A stretch of DNA of 64,000 nt from Hydractinia symbiolongicarpus (lineage: Eukaryota; Cnidaria; Hydrozoa; Anthoathecata; Hydractiniidae), in assembly GCF_029227915.1 (NCBI RefSeq), contig NC_079877.1:13329351-13393350 (forward strand), written 5' to 3'. The notes under the pieces are model-generated. The model was given only the letters and a program-made list of their open reading frames with translations, ran no database searches and was not told the DNA's origin. Below are positions 57,845 to 64,000 of this stretch, in pieces (positions within the stretch are counted from its first letter, which is position 1; every line of letters begins with the position of its first letter). Both the position numbers and the translations under genes were made by a program.

Positions 57845-59557
57845 TTCTAAACTGTTTAATGATTTAAACACCAAAGTATCAACAGGTGAAGATACAATAC
57901 CATCAAAGCTGACAAAATTAGCAAAAAGGCACCTAGTAACGCCACTAACAGATGCTATAAATAGTAGCATAGTTTCAAACAAATTTCCAAGCAAAGCTAA
58001 GCGAGCTGCTGTAACGCCATTGGATAAGGGAGGAAAAGATAAAACTAAAATATCAAACTACAGGCCTGTCAGTGTTTTAAATGTTTTTTCTAAATTTTAC
58101 GAAAAGGTTATGAAAGAACAAATAACCGCTTATATGGAATCAAAATTGTCGACCTTTCTCTCCGCCTATAGGAAATGCTATAGTACCCAACAAGTACTAA
58201 TTCGCTTAATAGAGGAATGGAAGAGTAAACTTGATAAGAATTATGTGGTGGGTGCGATCTTGATGGATCTTTCAAAAGCTTTTGACTGTGTACCACATGA
58301 CTTACTAATTGCGAAATTAGCTGCTTATGGATTTGACAATAAGTCTCTTCAATTCATTCTATCTTATCTTACTGATAGAGAGCAAGCCACTCGAATAAAT
58401 GGGATCTATAGTCTATTTCAAATTATCTTATCTGGTGTACCACAAGGTTCTATTTTGGGACCTATCATATTCAATATATTTATAAATGATTTGTTTCTTT
58501 TTATAGAAAAATATAAGCTACATAATTACGCTGATGATAACACAATATCCAACTTCTCAAATTCTATTCCTAATTTGATAAATACTTTAGAAAACGAAGC
58601 TAAAACTGCCCTCTCCTGGTTAAAAGAGAATAAAATGATTGCAAACCCTGAAAAGTTTCACTCGATAATTCTGACAAAGAATAAGGCAGATAATTTAGGT
58701 CTAAAATTTAACATAGGAAATAAAACTATTGAAAGTGAAAATAACGTGAAATTACTAGGTGTGACTATAGACAATAAATTAAATTTTGACAGACACGTTA
58801 GTGATTTGTGTCGCAAAGCATCAGCTCAACTAAATGCCTTATTTCGATTTAGAAGTTTCTTATCCTTTCAAGCAAAATATATTTTAGTTCAAAGTTTTAT
58901 CTACGCAAATTTCAATTATTGTTCCCTTATATGGCATTTTTCTTCTTCTAAATCTTTATCTAAATCGAAATGATACAAAAACGAGCATTAAGATTTCTGT
59001 ATAATGATACGGTAAGTACATACGAAAATTTACTGAAAAATTCCAGCAAGAGTCACATGAATGTAAATCGCTTACGGTCATTGTGTATAGAAATCTCTAA
59101 AACTATAAATAACAGCAGCCCTCTTTTTATGAAAGATATATTTTGTTTAAATGATAACGGTAGGACAGTCAGAGAACAAAATACAAATAATTTGGTAGTC
59201 TCAAGGAAAAGGATCGCGACTTTTGGAACAAATAGCTTATCAGCCCTGGGACCAAAGATTTGGAATAACCTACCATCACATTTGAAACGATGTGACAACC
59301 TTAAAGTTTTTAAAAGCATGATAAAAATGTGGGACGGATCTAAATGTAACTGTGATGAATGTAAGGTCCCTTTATAGAACTTTGTTGTTATTATTGTTTA
59401 TATATATAAAAAAAAAGATTTTATTTAATTGTAAACATAAAAAAATTTAGTCGATTTAGATTAGTTTTCTTAATTAATTTTTTTTTTTTGGAAACTATTG
59501 TAAATATGTGAATAATCGACTTTATATAGATTGAAAAGAAAAAGAAAAGAAAAAAAA
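57845..59557 (+). mobile_element. 5'-truncated LINE inserted in the Maverick
   Basis: Carries most of a LINE reverse transcriptase: NYRPVSVLNVFSKFYEKVM, MDLSKAFDCVPHDLL (motif A), SGVPQGSILGPIIFNIFIND (motif B) and LHNYADDNTI (catalytic YADD). A thumb and C-terminal region follows with NLPSHLKRCDNLKVFK. The main frame is open from 57825 to 58973; a frame change there leads into 58970-59377. The endonuclease half is absent. The 3' end is A-rich (AAAAGAAAAAGAAAAG). GAGGAT flanks both sides (57839-57844 and 59558-59563), a 6-bp or slightly longer target duplication. Since the reverse transcriptase is less broken than the surrounding Maverick genes, the insertion is probably the more recent event. 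Confidence 0.9.
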
Positions 59558-59607
59558 GAGGATGACAAAATAGATCTGGGTGAACTAGGGGAACTCGTGA
59601 AAACCTT

Positions 59608-60378
59608 TTACCATTCCTTGATAACATCCGGCGGTACCTGAACATCCTCTGGACCCTGCATTAGTTCCTCCGGAACGAAGCTTCTTTCAGGACCGTCCTT
59701 CAAATAGTACAGTACGCGACTGCCTGCTACAATACGATCTAGCCTGTAGGTATGTTTGCTTCAAAAGGCGTCGGTGGCACGTCTTTTTGAGTTGCCATGC
59801 TCCTCACCCGGTTGTGGCAAATACAAGTACAGCCCATCCTCAGGCAAGGGTCTCTCTTCTGGGTATTCTTCGCTTTTCGCAAGTGGTACCTCATCGAGTT
59901 TAATTGCCCTGTTAGGTTTCATCCCAATCATGGCAGTCTTGGTACTGTTGAGACTTTTCACGATGGTATACAAATGCTTGACCCAGGTGCTACTGGGCTC
60001 CTCAGAAACCAACTCTTGTGCATCTTGGGGCTTAAAGAGTCTTTCTGCGAGTACCTTGTTGTACGACTCTACAAAGGCCGTGAAAGTATGATGATATTTG
60101 GTGGTAGCCCGCCTGATTTCCACACCCTTGTCCCAATTACTTCACTACATCTGACTTGAATTCGGAACCATTGTCACATTGAAAAATCTTGGGGTATCCA
60201 AGGGGTCCCTGATCATGTCTGCGACTTTGCTAGCCTTCTTGGTACCCAGGGATCTCGCTACCTGTATCTCGAGGCTACATCAATGCCTGTCAGGATGTAC
60301 TTGTACGTATTGCCATATACCCTATCGTGAGGTATGCAGAGTAGATCAAATTGATGCATTTCGTTGTGTAAAAATCAG
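59608..60378 (-). pseudogene. Maverick retroviral-type integrase, C-terminal two thirds, broken
   Basis: Inserts the element into host DNA. Minus-strand reading gives YKYILTGIDVASRYR (DDE core, first Asp), FQCDNGSEFKSDVV (second Asp block), then YHHTFTAFVESYNKVLAERL with the catalytic Glu, and GMKPNRAIKLDEVP. A C-terminal chromodomain-like segment with RVLYYLKDGPERSFVPEELM ends at the TAA 59608-59610. Frameshifts at about 60280 and 60120-60150 and an in-frame stop at about 59758 disable it. The N-terminal zinc-binding part is missing, the frame vanishing above 60378. Confidence 0.88.
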
Positions 60379-60384
60379 ACAATT

Positions 60385-60660
60385 TTAAGCTATGTAGTAT
60401 TGATACAGGTCGTCATCGAGTTCGCGAAGACTCTTACCGGCTTTTAGTTGCATTTCCTGTTGCTCAGCAAACCAATACAATTTGGCTTGTCGGTCTTGTA
60501 TCCACTGTGCCTGGGCATTATTGAGCTTTTCCATTGCTTCATCGTGTCTTCTCCTCTCGGCCTCGCCATGCCCTGCAAGTTTACTAAATGGAAACATGGT
60601 GCCACTAAAAGCTAATGCATTTATCGCAGCACCTGCTACGATAACAGCTATTGTCGCCAT
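60385..60660 (-). CDS. Small Maverick protein with N-terminal membrane segment, 91 aa
   Basis: An intact frame: MATIAVIVAGAAINALAFSG is an alanine/glycine-rich membrane helix, followed by a charged helical region with heptad-like spacing (ERRRHDEAMEKLNNAQAQWI) and a conserved-looking end DDDLYQYYIA. This small protein type is common next to the capsid gene in cnidarian Mavericks. Possible virion membrane or assembly factor; function unknown. It has no lesion, unlike its neighbours. Confidence 0.65.
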   Translation of the reverse strand: MATIAVIVAGAAINALAFSGTMFPFSKLAGHGEAERRRHDEAMEKLNNAQAQWIQDRQAKLYWFAEQQEMQLKAGKSLRELDDDLYQYYIA

Positions 60661-60704
60661 GCTTTATTTAATACTCCACAGAGTGGAAGCGCCCGTCTAG
60701 TATT

Positions 60705-61632
60705 TTAAGTTGCGCGTCCTGCAGGAGGTAAAGCACCTAAAATCCCCGGTTCCATCAGCCCTTTTGGACATATGCGATGTGATGCCGTCACTAAGCCTTT
60801 GTAGGGGTCTCCCAATACCATGTAGGGTATGATCTGGTCTTTAGGAAACATCACATGACTATACAGTTCATTAGGCTCACCTTCCACCTTGACGCTTATC
60901 TTCTCAATCTTGGGGTTATAGAACACCTCGTTGACACCAGCATAAAGCTTAACCTTCCCTAGATCTATGAAGAGTAGTAAGACACCCTTCAAAGACTTTG
61001 CAGGGGTATCGATTTGGAGGTTGTATGAAGTATCGGCTTTTTTCATGGTCACCACCTTGCTTCTCAGGATTCTTTCATAGCGCAAAGCGAAACGGCTATA
61101 CCGGGACATCATGGCATTTGCTAGGCCTTCATGAGTAATCTTGTCAAACTCCAGCTTGATGTTAATGATCTTGTACGCAGCATCGGCAGCCTTGGCTGCC
61201 GTGCTTCCCAAGGTTGCTGTCCCTGCATCTTTGATCACGTCACCGTATGACGCGAAATGTAGGACATATTGGAGGCGGTCATGGAGGCCTTGCTGATAAA
61301 AAAGCAGGTCCCTCGTCAAGTCAAACATCCTTTCTAATGGGATGCAGAAGGTATTGCCGTACGCTGCAGCGATGGCCTTTTCCTCATCGGTCCCAACGTG
61401 ATCACTAGCATTGACCTGTAGGGCCCTGATTGTTCCGTCGTTTGGATTGATGCCGTCTAATATGGTTATTGTCCCTGTCGAATTTGGGTAACCACAAGTC
61501 CCGGTACACTGCCAGGGTGTTGTACCGGGAGGGGATGTGGCTTATCTAAACCCTCTGTTTTCTCGCCTTGATACAAAAAAGCTGCTTCGTTTCCACATGG
61601 GGGTTGAGTTTGTCTCCGAATACGTTACTCAT
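60705..61632 (-). pseudogene. Candidate Maverick major capsid protein, broken
   Basis: Begins at ATG 61632 (MSNVFGDKLNPHVETKQLF). A frame with YNTLAVYRDLWLPKFDRDN follows. After a stop and a frameshift at about 61450 the frame LQVNASDHVGTDEEKAIAAA runs into a 207-codon open stretch to 60705. That stretch has DTPAKSLKGVLLLFID and VNEVFYNPKIEKISVKVEG, blocks I associate with the double-jelly-roll capsid proteins of Polintons. The C-terminus is shorter than expected and ends in an unrelated-looking GALPPAGRAT, so it may be truncated. Capsid identity is by pattern and position only; a structural prediction would decide. Confidence 0.6.
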
Positions 61633-61666
61633 GTTTATTATATAAGGGAGAAAATCTTCTAATAAA

Positions 61667-62838
61667 TGGCTGATAATCCAGTATTTACGCATGAGGATGA
61701 TATTGGGGATAAAGGTGGTGGGAGGGATGATACTTTTTAAATCGAAGGTTGATAGTCTCTACACGAATCTTAGGAATGGGCTTGGGTTGATACCTAATGC
61801 AGTACATTACGACAGGTTTAGAATGGAGAGAGAAAATCAACTTATCGTTAAGAGAATTGTGACAGGGAAAAGAACTTTACCGAAAATAGTACTCACATTG
61901 CAAGATGGTAACTTTCCAGCTATTGGAGAACTCAGGAAGAGGCTGGTACGCGTATGAAGGCCATAGGTTTTGATGACTATCAAACACCCAACAAAGGTAG
62001 TAAAGCAACGGCCAAGAACCTCGCGAATAGTTGATGTCCTTGTGTTGAATAAGAGTGAAGAGGAGGCCTCGGGTAAAAAGATGGTAACAATAGACAGTAT
62101 TCAAAATTTTGCATATGATGTGCAGGGTTTTATCGATACTTCGTTTGTTGACACCGACGACGCTGCCATCGAGGACATTGATATAAGAGGAATCAAGCTT
62201 GAAATTGAAACCTTTCTTAATTGAAGGGTAAGATTATCACATATGACAGTGAGATCAGAACAAAAGAGGATAGTTTGAAAGAACTCAAGAAGCAGAAAGC
62301 CGGAGTAAAAAGGGATAAGGATGTTGACAAACTTGAGAAGGATATTGACATATTGAAAAATAATAGGAAGTTGCACTGGGTAGGAACGGCCTACTTTCCT
62401 CTGAGATTTAAGCATCTGAAAAATATCAAGGCTGAGTTGATGAAAATTGCCGGAGATGACATGCCTTTGCTTGAAAAGCTTAAGGTTTTGTTTAGGGAGC
62501 AGGGTATAACTATAGCGAGTATAGTGTCTGCCATTGGACTGTTGGTTTCCACTATTTTACTCTCCGTGACAAAAGGAAGTGCCGCAGCGGGTGCTGCAGG
62601 AGGAAGTGCCGTGGTGGGTGGTTGAAAAGGGTTTGTAGAAAAACAGCTTGAAAGGCTTGGAAGGTTCCTGAAATACCTAGCAGGCAAAGTAGATGCTGCA
62701 TTACCTGGGATTATTGGTACGGTTGCCCCCTTCTTTTTGAGGGTAGCGGCAACGGTCGTGGAATATGCAGCGAAACATCTGTACATGGCCATCGCGGCTG
62801 CTGCCGGGTTTTTCGTGCTGTATGTTGGAAGAAAATAG
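61667..62838 (+). pseudogene. Coiled-coil membrane protein of the Maverick, broken
   Basis: Starts MADNPVFTHEDDIGDKGGGR, shifts frame near 61740, and continues with VDSLYTNLRNGLGLIPNAVH. It shifts again near 61950 and 62040, then passes through a Lys/Glu-rich coiled coil (62221-62420) into LFREQGITIASIVSAIGLLV, a membrane helix. A stop at about 62623 precedes a final stretch with GKVDAALPGIIGTVAPFFLR and a C-terminal hydrophobic segment, ending at 62838. The domain order (disordered N-terminus, LGLIPNA block, coiled coil, REQGITIAS membrane block, second hydrophobic region) is typical of a long Maverick structural protein. Exact role unknown. Confidence 0.7.
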
Positions 62839-62841
62839 GTT

Positions 62842-63259
62842 ACCTGAGCCAGATGTAGGCTATGATGATGCCTACCCCCGTCGTGATCAATGCGGTACCC
62901 TCATTATAATTTTGTGGGGGTTGTTCGGGAGGATGTATAGGAGGCGTAGCATGCTTGGGATGTAGTTTGATATCTGCCACATGTCTGATGGCATGCTCGG
63001 TATGCCTAGGGGGTAGTTAGATATCTGCCTCAAATTTCTGCAGTAAGATTTTTTTTGCAGCGTAGTTGTTCGCACCAGATCCGATTAAGGATGCTTTAGC
63101 CCCTGCTTGCGATCCTAGCAGTAAGACCACGTAAACCCTGATACTCTCGCTTAGCTTGGTCAGACCCTCTGATGTCAAACCTTGACCTGTGGGGATAATG
63201 AACTTGGCCCAATCGCCATCGACTTGGGGCCACCATCTACTATTTGTCAATGACGACAT
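62842..63259 (-). pseudogene. Small Maverick protein with C-terminal membrane anchor
   Basis: One frame of 139 codons with a single internal stop at about 63017. N-terminal MSSLTNSRWWPQVDGDWAKF, a middle with YVVLLLGSQAGAKASLIGSG, a proline-rich linker (TPPIHPPEQPPQNY) and a C-terminal hydrophobic helix (ALITTGVGIIIAYIWLR). Looks like a tail-anchored virion protein. Family not named. Confidence 0.55.
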
Positions 63260-63724
63260 GACAGCCTTGATTTGTTTGGACTATTTGGGTTAGTGCCGTA
63301 TTTGCGACAGACTTGTGCATATCCAGAGGTTGAGTATTGTCATACGGCATGGGAACCTTTATTTTTGCCAGGAAGCAGTGCATGTGGTAATAGACATGGA
63401 ATTTAAAGATCGAGTTGACAAGGGGTACGAACCCGTCGGGTGTTTAGCGGATATGCCTAATGCAGTGGTTGCGCAATGGGTGGCAAAATTCACCTGAATG
63501 TTCCAGTAGTCCAAGGTCTGTCCTGTCCAACCCGCCCTGACAGGGTCATTCAGAAGATTGTTAGGGATTTTTATGGCATACTTTGTGAACTCGGGGAATA
63601 CCACAGAAATATGTGAGTCTGTGGACACGTATAGCTCCTGGTGCTCCAAGTTGGTTATACCAAGGGCCCATTCTCCCCTGTTGGACTTGTACCTAGCTTT
63701 CGGGTTGTGTGAGTACATGTTCAT
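63240..63724 (-). pseudogene. Maverick protein, beta-rich, possible minor capsid
   Basis: Starts MNMYSHNPKARYKSNRGEWA, continues with DSHISVVFPEFTKYAIKIPN and VRAGWTGQTLDYWNIQVNFA, and ends after a frameshift near 63360 with a segment starting PMPYDNTQPLDMHKSV, stopping at 63240-63242. The alternating hydrophobic pattern suggests beta strands. Polintons carry a minor (penton) capsid gene near the major one, which this could be, but I see no decisive motif. It overlaps the start of the gene at 62842-63259. Confidence 0.5.
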
Positions 63725-63742
63725 CCTTTTTTAGAAGAAAAG

Positions 63743-63940
63743 ATGAAGCAACTGTATATCACTGATATCGAAAAGCCTACGATATTTGAGGACCACCTAG
63801 GGCAGGATAGTAGGATAGCCTTGAAATCAATCAGTATCAGGCCTGTATGGCTGAACCTATACAGTAACAATGAGTTTACTATACGTAAAATAGAGCCTGA
63901 TCAGAGAGTGACTAGTATCGAGATCCTGAATAGCCTGTAA
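63743..63940 (+). CDS. Small Maverick protein, 65 aa or longer
   Basis: An intact frame beginning MKQLYITDIEKPTIFEDHLG, with IALKSISIRPVWLNLYSNNE, ending at TAA 63938-63940. Readable text (IEGLETFVNSQAEDTIKLF) continues in the same frame after this stop up to the window edge. The stop is therefore probably a lesion and the gene longer. It diverges from 63240-63724 with an 18-bp gap between the start codons. Confidence 0.55.
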   Translation: MKQLYITDIEKPTIFEDHLGQDSRIALKSISIRPVWLNLYSNNEFTIRKIEPDQRVTSIEILNSL

Positions 63941-64000
63941 AAGATCGAGGGGTTGGAGACTTTCGTGAACAGTCAGGCAGAGGATACAATCAAACTGTTT

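Larger units (their letters stand above)
50500..64000. mobile_element. Maverick/Polinton (virus-like self-synthesising transposon), decayed, right end outside
   Basis: The set of genes defines the class: a protein-primed family B DNA polymerase, an A32-type packaging ATPase, a retroviral-type integrase, a candidate capsid protein and several small proteins of the kinds carried by cnidarian Mavericks. Early and processing genes run on the plus strand to about 57.8 kb. Integrase and capsid genes run on the minus strand. A mixed group occupies the last 2.5 kb. Base composition rises in GC compared with the flanking host DNA. Almost every gene has stops or frameshifts, so the copy is an inactive fossil. 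I could not place the left terminal repeat; a repeated AAGTCCCTA phrase near 50395-50445 is the only candidate. The right end lies beyond 64000. Confidence 0.93.

Noticed and set aside
50500-64000. Contaminating or integrated free virus instead of a transposon
   Set aside because: Heavy decay, an inserted LINE and continuity with host repeats show it is an old genomic resident. The retroviral-type integrase fits a Maverick/Polinton, although the boundary with adintoviruses is only a matter of naming.

Overview
The window is AT-rich animal genomic DNA with intron-bearing genes. It most resembles a cnidarian, probably a hydrozoan; this rests on the general look of its gene and transposon families, since no database could be searched. 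Four intron-containing host loci can be read, plus one apparently single-exon secreted-protein gene. The rest is transposon debris, and the last 13.5 kb is a decayed Maverick/Polinton.

Region by region. (1) 1-3.5 kb: non-coding, with a Ty3/gypsy RNase H remnant and a mariner-type MITE. (2) 3.6-12.5 kb, + strand: a complete 18-exon dyskerin gene (DKC1, the pseudouridine synthase of H/ACA snoRNPs and telomerase) with two micro-exons. Its large second intron holds a 40-bp inverted-repeat element with a P2RX7-tail-like fragment and a nested 667-bp element. (3) 14.6-17.5 kb, + strand: a secreted heavy-chain-type ferritin with a full ferroxidase centre. A canonical iron-responsive element lies in what appears to be an upstream 5' UTR exon. 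(4) 20.7-29.2 kb, - strand: one large exon encoding two IQ motifs and an acidic tail. Two candidate first exons can feed it in the same splice phase: an MGxxxSK myristoylation/polybasic exon (MARCKS/neuromodulin-like) and a distant RIIa docking-domain exon (Sp17-like). A LINE fragment sits in the intervening intron. (5) 31.9-33.1 kb, - strand: an unrecognised secreted protein with an acidic Ser-Gly-rich N-terminus. (6) 34.4-36.6 kb, - strand: a gene with a helical region followed by a CIA30-type domain, N-terminus not found. (7) 36.7-50.5 kb: gene-poor, with LINE remnants, two adjacent pogo/Tigger-type elements, a Helitron-like helicase fragment, a tRNA-type SINE, satellite-like repeats and palindrome clusters.

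(8) From about 50.5 kb to the window end: a Maverick/Polinton with many stops and frameshifts. It holds a protein-primed type B DNA polymerase with an N-terminal SAP-like segment, a small membrane protein, an A32-type packaging ATPase, two tandem MSV199-like genes (one fused to an endonuclease-like domain), a retroviral-type integrase, a candidate capsid protein and several small membrane or unknown proteins. A 5'-truncated LINE flanked by GAGGAT duplications interrupts one small gene. The right end lies outside the window, so its terminal repeats cannot be checked.

A MITE-like family with AACCTCGTCCCCAG arms recurs through the first half, especially around ferritin and at 29.6-31.1 kb. Splice junctions were read by eye from GT/AG sites and phase agreement. 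Family calls are from pattern recognition and not from searches.
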